Assembly (NCBI RefSeq): GCF_900106755.1
Contig: NZ_FNNN01000003.1
Location: 124,001-188,000, forward strand
Origin: Bacteroides faecis MAJ27
Lineage (GTDB): Bacteria; Bacteroidota; Bacteroidia; Bacteroidales; Bacteroidaceae
Length of the DNA: 64,000 bases
Direction: 5' to 3'
Shown here: positions 53,015 through 61,869 of the stretch, piece after piece
Layout: the number at the start of each line of letters is the position of its first letter
How positions within the stretch are numbered: position 1 is the first letter of the stretch
The notes under the pieces: generated by a model
The model's database searches: none
What the model saw: only the letters and a program-made list of their open reading frames with translations
What the model was told of the DNA's origin: nothing
Made by a program: the position numbers and the translations under genes

Positions 53015-54485
53015 TAAAGGAAAATACAGTCAATACTTAACAGTAGCCGGTAACTATTTTGCCAATAAAGGATGGGTACATTTGCTATTGGCAGGAGGAT
53101 TGTATATATTATACAAAATGTTCTTTCGTACTTCCCTTCCTTTCTTTCTGACGATTAGTTCATTGCCTTTAATGACAGTTATTCTCTTATTGATTATCAA
53201 ATATTCAAAGCAAAGTTTCTATACACTTTTCATTCTCCAATTCCTGCTGGCAGCAGCTTATGCAGTGACAGACATACCATTGGGAGTAGCAACATTAATG
53301 TGTACATTGTTTGCCGTTGTTTTGCTCTTTGCGTACGGAATGCATGAAAAAATTGACTGGTCGGAAAGTCGTAATGGTATGCTTATGCTTTTTCTGATAT
53401 GGGGAGTTTATTGCATATTAGAGATAGCTAATCCGAACAATGTTCAGGCAGCATGGAATATCTCCATCACCCATTATCTCATATATCCTATTGTATGTGC
53501 TGTCATCGTACCGTTAGCAATCCGTAACATCAAGGGGATTCAGTGGCTTCTAATTATATGGTCTCTTTTCATCCTCTTGGCAGCAGCCAAAGGATATTGG
53601 CAGAAAAACTGTGGTTTTAATGAACGTGAGCAGTATTTTTTATACGTTTTGGGAGGAGCAAGAACTCATATTATTTGGTCCGGTATTCGTTATTTCTCAT
53701 TCTTCAGTGATGCAGCGAACTTCGGCGTACACATGGCTATGGGTATTTCACTTTTTGGAATTTCACTTTTTTATATAAAAGGCGTATGGCTGAAAATCTA
53801 TTTTATACTTGTCATTATTGCCGCCATTTACGGAATGGGAATTTCTGGAACACGGGCTGCGATAGCTCTGCCTATCGGTGCTTTAGGGAGTTTCATTATT
53901 CTTTCACGCAATCGCAAAGCATGTATTACAGGTATTTCAGTTCTTGCCTTGTTATTCTTGTTTTTCGTATGTACCAATATAGGAGATGACAATCAATATA
54001 TCCGCAAGATGCGTTCTGCATTTCATCCTAGCCAAGACGCTTCCTATCAATTACGTGTAGACAATCGAAAGAAAATGAGAGAATTGATGATTCACAAGCC
54101 TTTCGGATATGGGATAGGGTTGTCCAAAGGCGACCGTTTCTATCCCAAAGAACGTATGCCCTATCCACCGGATTCCTGGTTAGTCTCAGTATGGGTAGAA
54201 ACCGGAATCATCGGTCTAGTTCTCTACCTGGCTGTTCACGGAGTCCTTTTTGCATGGTGCGGATGGATACTGATGTTCAAGATCATGAACAAACGCCTGC
54301 GAGGCTTACTTACTGCCTGGCTCTGTACCGCTGCCGGATTCTATCTGGCAGCCTATGCCAACGACGTGATGCAATATCCCAACTCCATCCCCATATACAC
54401 AGCCTTTGCCCTCTGCTTCGCAGGACCGTACATTGACAAGCGGATGCAGCAAAATAAAGAAACAGAACTGAAAAACGAACAATAG
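52998..54485 (+). CDS. O-antigen ligase/polymerase (Wzy/WaaL-like)
   Basis: 495 aa with about 12 membrane helices. The large periplasmic loop follows ~residue 330 and contains FHPSQDASYQLRVDNRKKM and HKPFGYGIG, the Wzy_C pattern (xLRxxxW/Hxxx then PxxGxGxG). YFSFFSDAANFG at ~225 is a typical earlier loop. It would join polysaccharide repeat units or attach them to lipid A. Start codon 52998 lies inside the Wzz gene. Confidence 0.85.
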   Translation: MKMTNDKGKYSQYLTVAGNYFANKGWVHLLLAGGLYILYKMFFRTSLPFFLTISSLPLMTVILLLIIKYSKQSFYTLFILQFLLAAAYAVTDIPLGVATLMCTLFAVVLLFAYGMHEKIDWSESRNGMLMLFLIWGVYCILEIANPNNVQAAWNISITHYLIYPIVCAVIVPLAIRNIKGIQWLLIIWSLFILLAAAKGYWQKNCGFNEREQYFLYVLGGARTHIIWSGIRYFSFFSDAANFGVHMAMGISLFGISLFYIKGVWLKIYFILVIIAAIYGMGISGTRAAIALPIGALGSFIILSRNRKACITGISVLALLFLFFVCTNIGDDNQYIRKMRSAFHPSQDASYQLRVDNRKKMRELMIHKPFGYGIGLSKGDRFYPKERMPYPPDSWLVSVWVETGIIGLVLYLAVHGVLFAWCGWILMFKIMNKRLRGLLTAWLCTAAGFYLAAYANDVMQYPNSIPIYTAFALCFAGPYIDKRMQQNKETELKNEQ

Positions 54486-54488
54486 ATT

Positions 54489-55385
54489 ATGATGAACGAC
54501 CCTCAAGTCTCCTTTATCACAGTTTGCTACAACGGCTTTAAAGACACTTGCGAATTAATAGAATCGCTGCAAACACATGTACATTCCGTGAGCTATGAAA
54601 TCATCGTCGTAGACAATGCTTCGCGCGAAGACGAAGCGACCAGAATCAAGGAGCTATATTCCGATATAGTCACCCTGCGGAGCGAGTCGAACCTAGGCTT
54701 CTCCGGCGGAAACAATCTGGGAATCAGAGTAGCCAAAGGAGCCTATATCTTTCTGATAAACAATGACACTTATGTTGAATCAGACGGATTCCACTACCTG
54801 ACAGAGCGACTGGAAAGTCAGAAAAACATCGGAGCCGTCTCTCCGAAGATACGCTTTGCCTTTCCTCCGCAAAACATACAGTTTGCCGGATTCACCCCCC
54901 TGTCGGCAATCACTATACGCAACGAAATGACAGGTTTCGGCTGTCCGGACGACGGCACGTTCGACACCCCGCACACGACCCCCTACCTGCATGGGGCGGC
55001 ACTCATGGTAAAACGTGAAGTCATTGAGAAAGTAGGAGAAATGCCGGAAATATTCTTCCTGTATTATGAAGAAATGGACTGGTGTACACAGATGACAAAT
55101 GCCGGTTACGAACTATGGTATGAGCCTCGTTGCACCATCTTCCACAAAGAAAGCCAGAGCACCGGACAGTTCAGCAAGCTACGTACTTTCTACATGACGC
55201 GCAACCGTTTGCTCTACACCCGCCGCAACCGGAAAGGTGCTCAGCGGCTGCTCTCCATTCTTTATCAATCTACCATAGCTGCCGGAAAAAACAGCCTTCA
55301 GTTTGCCCTGAAAGGTCGTTTCGATTTATTTGCCACAGTATGGAAAGGTGTTGTCAGAAGCTTTTCTGTCACCTCTCCTATCTGA
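54489..55385 (+). CDS. GT2 family glycosyltransferase
   Basis: 298 aa. QVSFITVCYNGFKDTCELIE is the GT-A start, followed by IIVVDNASREDEA, SNLGFSGGNNLGI and LINNDTYVE, where NND stands in the place of the DxD motif. GAALMVKREVIEKVG and YYEEMDWCTQ are acceptor-side motifs common in rhamnosyl- and other GT2 enzymes. Cytosolic, peripheral. It begins 3 bp after the polymerase gene. Confidence 0.92.
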   Translation: MMNDPQVSFITVCYNGFKDTCELIESLQTHVHSVSYEIIVVDNASREDEATRIKELYSDIVTLRSESNLGFSGGNNLGIRVAKGAYIFLINNDTYVESDGFHYLTERLESQKNIGAVSPKIRFAFPPQNIQFAGFTPLSAITIRNEMTGFGCPDDGTFDTPHTTPYLHGAALMVKREVIEKVGEMPEIFFLYYEEMDWCTQMTNAGYELWYEPRCTIFHKESQSTGQFSKLRTFYMTRNRLLYTRRNRKGAQRLLSILYQSTIAAGKNSLQFALKGRFDLFATVWKGVVRSFSVTSPI

Positions 55386-55407
55386 TAACCCCTAAAAATG
55401 AAAGACC

Positions 55408-56595
55408 ATGTATACCTTTATTGACTGGATTCTCTTTATTCTCCTGGCACTTTGTGTCGGTTATCTGCTGTTCTACGCCATTGCTTCCAAATTCTATCGT
55501 CCGCGAAAACTTTCCGAAGCACGTATCCAGCGTCGTTTTCTTGTACTCTTCCCTGCATACAAGGAAGACAGGGTGATCGTCTCCACTATCCGTAGTTTCC
55601 TCAAGCAGGAATACCCCAAAGAAATGTACGACGTTCTTGTCATCTCCGATCAGATGCAGCCGGACACGAATGCTGCCCTACAAGCACTCCCCATCTGTTT
55701 GCAAGTAGCCGGCTATACCAACAGTTCCAAAGCCAAAGCCCTTACGCTGGCAATGAACGTCACTGCCAACGAATCTTATGACGTAGTAGTGATCATGGAT
55801 GCCGACAATGTAACGACACCCAATTTCCTCGCAGAAATCAACCGTGCTTTTGACTCCGGCCTGCATGCTGTACAAGCCCACCGCACAGGAAAAAACATGA
55901 ATACAGACATCGCTGTTCTGGATGCGATCAGCGAAGAAATAAACAACGGATTCTTCCGCAGCGGGCACAACGCGATAGGATTGTCAGCCGGATTAGCCGG
56001 TTCCGGAATGGCATTCGACGCTCATTGGTTCCGCCGAAATGTAGGACATCTGCAAACATCGGGCGAAGACAAGGAGCTGGAAGCCCTGCTGCTAAAACAA
56101 CGCATTCATATCGAGTATCTGGAACAACTGCCCGTATACGATGAAAAGACACAGAAAAAAGAAGGTATCAAAAATCAGCGTAAACGATGGATTGCAGCAC
56201 AATACGGTGCATTGCGGGCTTCCTTGCCCGATTTCCCGAAAGCACTGATTCAGGGAAATATCGACTACTGCGACAAGATTCTTCAATGGATGCTGCCTCC
56301 CCGTCTGATACAACTGGTGGGAGTTTTCGGTTTCACTTTACTCTTTACCGCAATCGGCTTACTAATGAGTCTGCAAAGCGGAGAAAACGAGTGGTATACG
56401 GCCATCAAATGGTGGATACTGTCAGCCGCCCAAGTTGCCGCCATGATCATACCTGTGCCGGGAAAGTTGCTGGACCGGAAATTAGGAAAAGCAATCCTGC
56501 AAATTCCGGCACTGGCACTGGCAATGATAGCCAATATGTTCCGACTGAAAGGAGCAAACAAAAAGTTTATTCATACTGAGCACGGAGAAGAATAA
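55408..56595 (+). CDS. Membrane GT2 glycosyltransferase with processive signature
   Basis: 395 aa. One helix near the N-terminus (8-28) and two to three C-terminal helices (300-375) enclose a GT-A domain. VVIMDADNVTTPNF has the DxD; TSGEDKELEALLLK supplies the catalytic acidic residue; NQRKRWIAAQ matches QxxRW of processive synthases such as cellulose and hyaluronan synthase. It may therefore make a homopolymer or act in the main chain. It is the last gene before the module on the other strand (8 bp to the convergent amidase stop). Confidence 0.9.
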   Translation: MYTFIDWILFILLALCVGYLLFYAIASKFYRPRKLSEARIQRRFLVLFPAYKEDRVIVSTIRSFLKQEYPKEMYDVLVISDQMQPDTNAALQALPICLQVAGYTNSSKAKALTLAMNVTANESYDVVVIMDADNVTTPNFLAEINRAFDSGLHAVQAHRTGKNMNTDIAVLDAISEEINNGFFRSGHNAIGLSAGLAGSGMAFDAHWFRRNVGHLQTSGEDKELEALLLKQRIHIEYLEQLPVYDEKTQKKEGIKNQRKRWIAAQYGALRASLPDFPKALIQGNIDYCDKILQWMLPPRLIQLVGVFGFTLLFTAIGLLMSLQSGENEWYTAIKWWILSAAQVAAMIIPVPGKLLDRKLGKAILQIPALALAMIANMFRLKGANKKFIHTEHGEE

Positions 56596-56603
56596 GGCCT
56601 TCG

Positions 56604-57047
56604 TCAAGCCCACTCCTTCTCCGCATCAAAGCACGGACAAGCCTTCACCCATTCCTCCGGTTCGATCTCCCCGTTCCCGTTCAGATCAGGACTCAGATCA
56701 CGATGCCCGCACACCCGGCAACCGGGATAGTCACGCAGCAACGTAAGCACAAGCACATGCATCGAGTGTACCTGCCATTCGGTACGGGTGTCGGCAGGCC
56801 GCCCGTGACAGTCAAGTCCGCCCTCATAGCAAATGCCGATACTTGTCCGGTTGAATCCTTTCGCATGAGCTCCTATCCGTTCAATGGGGCGGGTAGTCTT
56901 GATGTCGCCATTTTTCCGGATATAAAAGTGGTAGCCGATCCCGTTAAATCCCCGCCGGCGGTGACACACTTCAAGGTCTGTTTCCGTGAAATCCCTGTCC
57001 GCCCTAGAGGCGGAACAGTGGATCACAATCAGGTCAATCTTCCTCAT
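56604..57047 (-). CDS. N-acetylmuramoyl-L-alanine amidase (T7 lysozyme-like)
   Basis: 147 aa from the ATG at 57047 (MRKIDLIVIHC). LIVIHCSASRAD has the first zinc His; RRGFNGIGYHFYIRKNG is the conserved core; CGHRDLSPDLNGNGEIEP and ACPCFD provide the second His and the Cys ligand. Residues between GH and CPCF form a Ca-site-like DLNGNGEIE loop. It lacks a signal peptide, as in other copies of this gene in Bacteroides modules. It overlaps a 33-aa ORF by 14 bases. It would cut the peptide from MurNAc; how it reaches the wall is not clear. Confidence 0.9.
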   Translation of the reverse strand: MRKIDLIVIHCSASRADRDFTETDLEVCHRRRGFNGIGYHFYIRKNGDIKTTRPIERIGAHAKGFNRTSIGICYEGGLDCHGRPADTRTEWQVHSMHVLVLTLLRDYPGCRVCGHRDLSPDLNGNGEIEPEEWVKACPCFDAEKEWA

Positions 57048-57135
57048 CGACCTGCCCTTTCGTTCGTTTTCCTTTTCTCTTCCTGCGGAAGAAAAGCAGG
57101 ATTTCCAATGCAATCTCCAAAATCTTGTCAATCAT
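57034..57135 (-). CDS. Tiny ORF (33 aa) between the HU-like and amidase genes
   Basis: Reads MIDKILEIALEILLFF then RRKRKGKRTKG and ends EED. A short amphipathic to hydrophobic helix is followed by a basic stretch. Tiny proteins (for example the 'smalltalk' family) are commonly annotated at this spot in Bacteroides modules; I cannot confirm membership. Its overlap with the amidase start supports coupling. A small holin-like or membrane role is a guess. Confidence 0.45.
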   Translation of the reverse strand: MIDKILEIALEILLFFRRKRKGKRTKGQVDEED

Positions 57136-57204
57136 AACTTTTTATTTTTACAGGTTATTCATTTACAGGTATCACGCATTAATGATGCTGATATACTTAC
57201 CGGA

Positions 57205-57741
57205 CTAAACGGTAGGATCGGGAGCTTCCTCTTCCCCTCCATCGCCACCGGAGCCGCTGCCGCCGCCACTACCGGAGCCTCCGCCATCCCCGTTGCCTCC
57301 CGAAGCCGGCGCATTCTTGGAGATGAGTTCGAAGACCATGTTATTGTCCCCGCCACGTGTGGTAGCCGTGCTGTCGTTGGCAAGCCGCAGAGAATTATCG
57401 ACCTTGAAACGGAGGTTGACACGAGTAATATTCCTCACCGTACAGTCCTTTTCCTGTTCCACGCCGGGACAAGTAAGCGTGGTATAGAAAATCCCCAAGC
57501 CGTCAACCTTCACCTTATTCCCCGCTACGAGCACCTTCTTCATCGAGCGGACAAAGGATTGCATCACGTGCTCCACATCCTCCACCGAAAGCGAACCGAT
57601 CGACTCGATCTCACGCGCCAGCGACCCGATAGAATAAAGTTTCGATTCCCCCGGCTTGGGTTTGAGCACATACACCATCGGCGATTTGTCATCACCAATC
57701 TTTTTTCTGCGCTGATAGCGCACCACAGACACTGTTGCCAT
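57205..57741 (-). CDS. HU-like DNA-binding protein, Bacteroides type
   Basis: 178 aa. VSVVRYQRRKKIGDDKSPMVYV is the N-terminal strand pair of the HU-HIG type; then GSLAREIESIGSLSVEDVEHVMQSF is the helical region, and VKVDGLGIFYTTL with FKVDNSLRLAN replace the DNA-binding arms. The tail is a Gly/Ser/Asp-rich linker of about 30 residues. Such proteins accompany this module in the genus. It would bend or coat DNA. A -7 box lies 52 nt upstream. Confidence 0.85.
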   Translation of the reverse strand: MATVSVVRYQRRKKIGDDKSPMVYVLKPKPGESKLYSIGSLAREIESIGSLSVEDVEHVMQSFVRSMKKVLVAGNKVKVDGLGIFYTTLTCPGVEQEKDCTVRNITRVNLRFKVDNSLRLANDSTATTRGGDNNMVFELISKNAPASGGNGDGGGSGSGGGSGSGGDGGEEEAPDPTV

Positions 57742-57793
57742 ACTGAATTTGTATTAAAGAAAAGAAGGACATTCTCCCTTTCTGTTGGTGAAA

Positions 57794-57801
57794 CAAAGAT
57801 A
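57794..57801 (-). promoter_or_regulatory. -7 box of the HU-like gene
   Basis: CAAAGATA reads TATCTTTG on the minus strand, 52 nt before the ATG. Confidence 0.6.
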
Positions 57802-58352
57802 CGGCAGTGCACCGGCGACTTCCCGGATTACGACGGACTGCACCGGACTATGACGGGATAAAACGGATTAAGACGGATAAAAGCAGAATAAAGTGAATCA
57901 GAAACTGATTGAAAGCATACTAAAAGCGAATACAAAGTAACCATAAAGCAGATAAAAGCTGAAAAGCTCCCAACCAACCCCGAATACCGGATCAGTTCGA
58001 AAACCCGGTTGTTTTCAGATTATTTTTTGTACGGAAATGAACTAAATTATAAATTGAGGATTAGGCACGGATTACACGGATTTCACGGTTTTAGTGCTAT
58101 GATTACGTAAAACAACCGTGTTAATCCGTGTAATCCGTGCCTAAATATATTCTTTTCGGTATAGTATGGAGCTCAAACAGGGTTTTCGGACTGACCCCGA
58201 ATACCCCCCCCAAAAAAAGATAAGCAGACAACGTGAATAACAGCTAAACAATACAAACATAAAAGCGACACTTTCATGAGCAACAAATTTGCTAAATCCA
58301 GTAAAAAACAGTAACTTTATACCCATTGCAACACCCTACAATTAAATCAAAA
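57802..58352. other. Intergenic region with a palindromic element and a C/A tract
   Basis: No gene seen. 57835-57960 is rich in imperfect GGATAAAA/GCAGATAAA-like steps. 58031-58159 is the palindromic element. 58204-58218 is a run of about eight C followed by seven A. A TAACTTTA near-match to the -7 box lies ~40 nt before the DUF4248 start. Confidence 0.55.
58031..58159 (-). repeat. ~130-bp palindromic element, copy 2
   Basis: Read on the minus strand it starts CGAAAAGAATATATTTAGGC and ends TTCATTTCCG, matching copy 1 (12014-12143) at nearly all positions. The middle shared block includes ACGTAATCATAGCACTAAAA. Confidence 0.85.
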
Positions 58353-58610
58353 ATGAAAGCAAATACAGATACCCTGCAAAAACAGGAAGAAGAAAAATCC
58401 TTCCAATACCGCAGCTACGGAAAAGGAGAACTCGCCATGCTATATATCCCCAACGTCCAGCAACAAAGCGCAGTAGACCGCTTCAACGAATGGATCGAAG
58501 CCGCACCCGGACTAAAAGAACGCCTGCTATCCACCGGCATGAATCCCCGAAGCAGACACTACACACCCGCACAAGTACGACTGATCGTAGAGGTGCTGCA
58601 GGAACCTTGA
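58353..58610 (+). CDS. DUF4248 family protein
   Basis: 85 aa from the ATG at 58353. FQYRSYGKGELAMLYIPNVQQ at residues ~17-37 and LRSTGMNPRSRHYTPAQVRLI-type C-terminus (here LLSTGMNPRSRHYTPAQV) fit DUF4248, a small family of Bacteroides modules. YGKGELA and PxQV-like segments suggest a winged-helix fold. It is the only plus-strand gene of the module and converges on the primase-helicase gene (22 bp between stops). Function unknown; DNA binding is inferred. Confidence 0.82.
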   Translation: MKANTDTLQKQEEEKSFQYRSYGKGELAMLYIPNVQQQSAVDRFNEWIEAAPGLKERLLSTGMNPRSRHYTPAQVRLIVEVLQEP

Positions 58611-58632
58611 AGATAAGTATGGGGCCGACTTT

Positions 58633-60441
58633 TTAGTCAGCCCCTTCAAACAGCTCCTTCTCCGGCAACCAGCACGAGCTGTCACTGACAGTATTTCTGA
58701 CCCGTTGTTCCGGTGGGACGGACGGGTCTTGGGACTCTTCGCAGGGGAGGTAACGTCCGCTGACGGGATCGTAGACAAAAGTAGCCACACCACCCGCTCC
58801 GAGGTGTTTGAACTTCACTTTTTCGACATAGACGCGTGTCACTCCGACCTCCTTGTCACGCTCCACTACCAAGCCATAATCCGCCTTGTTGAAGAAATCG
58901 GCAGACCCGTTTACGTCGTACATTTCCGGACGCGGAGTATGGTTCGTCACCGGATTGCGGTTCATCTTTCGGGGGTGCGCCACAAGAATCACCAGACAGT
59001 TATATTGCGTGGCAAACTCCGTAAACAGATTCAGAAAATTGGAAAGATACTGCGTTTCCGATTGCCCCGGCGCGGGGGTATGCTCGAAACGGTTGACCGG
59101 GTCGAAGACGAAGATGCGGCATCCCCGACGCAGGACAAGCTCACGGGCTTTGGCAAGCACCCGTTCCGGAGTGGCGCTGCCTTTGAGGGCGATATGACAG
59201 ACGTTTTCGGCAAGAAACTCTTCCGAACGGAGCAAAAGTCCTTCCGTCATGCCGCAACCGTTTTGAAAACGGCGTCCGGTCAGTTTCTCGACCAGCTTGC
59301 GGAGATGGTAGACGATAGGATTATTCTCCGGACTGAAAAACGCGATCTTCCACTGATGGCGCATACAGAGGCGCAACACCAGTTCGTCCAGCCATTCCGA
59401 TTTTCCGGCCCCCGGTATGCCCGTAACGATGACCAGCCGCCTACGTTCGTACGTACAAATCTTATCCATCTCCTCCCAACCCGTCTCCGCACCGGGACCG
59501 AAGCCGTTGTCGAACAATGCCCGCAGGTCTTCGTGCAGATCGGCGGCGGTGAAGATGCCTTCAAGAGGGATTTCTTCCGCCTGCTCGATGGCGATACGAA
59601 GGCTGTCGATCCCATATTTGACAAGATGTTCATTGGCATCCTTGCACCCCGGTCCGTAGACGGCCACACGGCAGCGTTCGGCACCCAGACGGTTGACCAG
59701 CTCGTCACGCAGTTTGAGCCCGGCAGAGTCGGTGTCAACGGCTATGATGATGTCTTTCAGATTCTCGAAGTGCGACTCCATGAAGCGGTCGAGCCACGAA
59801 AGGTTCGCGTTTGCTCCGGCAGGTACGGAGATCACGCTTTTGAATCCGGCGGCAAGGGAGGACGCGGCATCCAGTTCGCCTTCGTGGATGATACAGGTGT
59901 CCTGTCCCAGCACGGAATCGATATTGTAGGGAATCAGTTCGGCTCCCTGCACCATCTTGAAATTTTTGGCACCGCTACGGAATTTGGTGTTGACGAGTTT
60001 CCCGTCCTCAAAATAGTTGAAACAGACGCACCGCTCTTTCGCTCCGGATTGCGACATGAACTCTTCCTGCTCCGTGATGCGCAGACCAGCGATGACGGAC
60101 TGCGGAATACAACGCGTCTCTACCAGCCAACGCTCCGTAGCTTCGGAAAGCGTCGTCTTCGAAGCGTCGAACACCGGACGGCGGAAGTGCTGGGGAACGG
60201 CAGATGCCGCACGACGTTTACGGGCAGCCTGTCGCTCGGCTTTCTCACGCTCTTCGGCATCGTCGGGGACGTAGAAGTCGGCTCCGCAATGGTAGCAATG
60301 GCAATGCCCTGTGTCGATATTGACCCGCAGCGAACGGTCACGCTTGTTGTGCCTCGTCGGGAGGCATTGCTCGCAGATGGTTTTAACGACACCGCTGGTA
60401 TGTCTGCGGACATCGACATGATAATTAGCAAAATTTCTCAT
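58633..60441 (-). CDS. Phage-type primase-helicase (T7 gp4-like)
   Basis: 602 aa from the ATG at 60441 (MRNFANYHVDV). An N-terminal zinc-ribbon (C23, C26, C49, C52) reads primase templates. The Toprim domain (CIIHEGELDAASSLAAG, IIAVDTDSAGLKLRDELV) is the catalytic primase core. The RecA-like helicase domain has Walker A GIPGAGKSE, Walker B RIFVFDPVNRF and a following LVILVAHPRKMN. The architecture is that of T7 gp4 and plasmid or phage replication proteins. A longer frame to 60747 is not real, because it runs through the 22-bp array. Adjacent DUF4373 supports a replication role. Confidence 0.9.
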   Translation of the reverse strand: MRNFANYHVDVRRHTSGVVKTICEQCLPTRHNKRDRSLRVNIDTGHCHCYHCGADFYVPDDAEEREKAERQAARKRRAASAVPQHFRRPVFDASKTTLSEATERWLVETRCIPQSVIAGLRITEQEEFMSQSGAKERCVCFNYFEDGKLVNTKFRSGAKNFKMVQGAELIPYNIDSVLGQDTCIIHEGELDAASSLAAGFKSVISVPAGANANLSWLDRFMESHFENLKDIIIAVDTDSAGLKLRDELVNRLGAERCRVAVYGPGCKDANEHLVKYGIDSLRIAIEQAEEIPLEGIFTAADLHEDLRALFDNGFGPGAETGWEEMDKICTYERRRLVIVTGIPGAGKSEWLDELVLRLCMRHQWKIAFFSPENNPIVYHLRKLVEKLTGRRFQNGCGMTEGLLLRSEEFLAENVCHIALKGSATPERVLAKARELVLRRGCRIFVFDPVNRFEHTPAPGQSETQYLSNFLNLFTEFATQYNCLVILVAHPRKMNRNPVTNHTPRPEMYDVNGSADFFNKADYGLVVERDKEVGVTRVYVEKVKFKHLGAGGVATFVYDPVSGRYLPCEESQDPSVPPEQRVRNTVSDSSCWLPEKELFEGAD

Positions 60442-60521
60442 ATTTCTTGTTTTTATTCTCCCCTTCCGAAAAGGAGATTTTAAGTTTGTATTAATAATTT
60501 TTCTATCAGTTCCCAATGCAG

Positions 60522-60697
60522 GCGGAAAGCTGAGCATCAATGGGCAGCGAGCTGAACACCAATGAGCAGCGAGCCGAGCATGAACGAGCACCGAGCCGAG
60601 CATGAACGAGCACCGAGCCGAGCATGAATGAGCACCGAGCCGAGCATGAATGAGCACCGAGCCGAACATGAACGAGCAGCGAGCCGAAAGGCAACGC
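60522..60697 (+). repeat. 22-bp tandem array, eight units
   Basis: Unit heads at 60522, 60544, 60566, 60588, 60610, 60632, 60654 and 60676. The middle units read GCACCGAGCCGAGCATGAAC with two more bases; outer units are GCAGCGAG or further decayed. It lies in the gap between the DUF4373 and primase genes. The period is not a multiple of three, so the open frame through it is accidental. Confidence 0.92.
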
Positions 60698-60728
60698 TCA
60701 CGTAGCCGGATGTCGGAGAAATCCGGAG

Positions 60729-61718
60729 CTAATTTCCCCACTTCCAATGCACTTCATCCCACACGGCAGACCTGTCCGGTCTTGGAGGCGCATCCTTCGG
60801 AATCGGATGCCCAAGATACGTCCGTTGCCCGCCAATGAGTTGTTCAAAGCGATACAGTTCTTCCTCAGCTGCTTGCCGGCAACTGCCGAGCAGCCTTTTC
60901 TTCAGCTCCTGAGCCGGACGCCCGCCCGGAGAGAGGTAATTGCCGAAATACAGTTTCACATCCCTCAAAAACAGCAAGCCATCTTCCCTGCCAAAGCGTC
61001 GGATATGCTCTTTAAAGGCAGCGATCACCTCCTCCTGCCGTTCCACGAAAAGTTTGCCCATACAGGAGTGCATAGCCATCGACTCCATGTAACTTTCCGA
61101 TTCGGCCATCTGATCCACCAGCATCTCCCACGGAAGAACCGGCTGCAGGGGCAACTGTCCCCTATCCTCCGGTGGAGTAACAATCTGAAGTCCGTCAGAA
61201 GCGGCGGCGGCAGAGTGCTCTTTCTCTGTCTTTTCTTCGTTACTACTGTTGTTGTCTTTGACAACAGTAGTAACTCTTCTCTCCTCTTCTCTACTCTTCT
61301 GGTTTTGATTCGGTTTTCCGCCTTTATCCATCGGTGTTTCCGGTGTGCTTTCCATGCGTTTCGGACGACCTCCTTTTTTGCCGTTTGCCACATTAATCAT
61401 CCGTCTTTCTTCGAGCTTTGCCATCACCCTGTCCAGATAAGGCGAACGGAACATCTGCCGTTCTTCATCAAGCACAAAAAGGTCGAACTCACGGAGAACC
61501 CTTTGCAACACATCGGCATCCAAGTCATACATCCGCGCAAAAGCCCCCATACAAAGCGGACAACAGGATGCTTCATAATTGTCCGCTTTACGCAAATGCG
61601 TAAGAAGCATCATATAGATTCCGAGCGATTGCGCAGCGTCAAGTTCCATCATCATCCTGACAATATTGTCATTACTCAAAAAATTTACCTCTAAATTAAA
61701 ATACTGATCTTTCTTCAT
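60729..61718 (-). CDS. DUF4373 (Lin1244/Lin1753-like) replication-initiation-type protein
   Basis: 329 aa. The start DQYFNLEVNFLSNDNIVRMM and the helix set LGIYMMLLTHLRKADNY match DUF4373, a winged-helix domain found in phage and mobile-element replication proteins. GKKGGRPKR (basic) precedes a linker rich in Glu/Lys/Ser (residues ~125-180), after which a second helical domain has LPWEMLVDQMAESESYM and LFLRDVKLYFGNYLSPG, DnaD-like in outline. It probably recruits the primase-helicase encoded next to it. A fragment of a related gene is at 11.84-12.0 kb. Confidence 0.8.
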   Translation of the reverse strand: MKKDQYFNLEVNFLSNDNIVRMMMELDAAQSLGIYMMLLTHLRKADNYEASCCPLCMGAFARMYDLDADVLQRVLREFDLFVLDEERQMFRSPYLDRVMAKLEERRMINVANGKKGGRPKRMESTPETPMDKGGKPNQNQKSREEERRVTTVVKDNNSSNEEKTEKEHSAAAASDGLQIVTPPEDRGQLPLQPVLPWEMLVDQMAESESYMESMAMHSCMGKLFVERQEEVIAAFKEHIRRFGREDGLLFLRDVKLYFGNYLSPGGRPAQELKKRLLGSCRQAAEEELYRFEQLIGGQRTYLGHPIPKDAPPRPDRSAVWDEVHWKWGN

Positions 61719-61869
61719 ATCTTATAATTAATTGACTGTGATTCAGGATGTCCCGAATTCGTTCTGCAAAGGTCTGAATACTTTTTTGAAAAACTACTTG
61801 CAGAACTGCAAACGATGTTTGACATTTTTCTATGAACTTTGCGGCATAATTAGTAAAAAGAAAGAAATT

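Noticed and set aside
58705..60483. 592-aa open frame on the plus strand opposite the primase-helicase gene
   Set aside because: The opposite strand encodes clear zinc-ribbon, Toprim and helicase motifs; the antisense frame shows none.
60442..60747. N-terminal extension of the primase-helicase frame (about 100 residues, Cys/Ser/Arg/His-rich)
   Set aside because: It is the translation of the 22-bp array, whose period is not a multiple of three. The zinc-ribbon start MRNFANYH at 60441 is the natural N-terminus.
61732..61869. Extension of the XRE regulator by 46 residues
   Set aside because: It would cover the divergent promoter region; the shorter start gives a compact, normal HTH protein.
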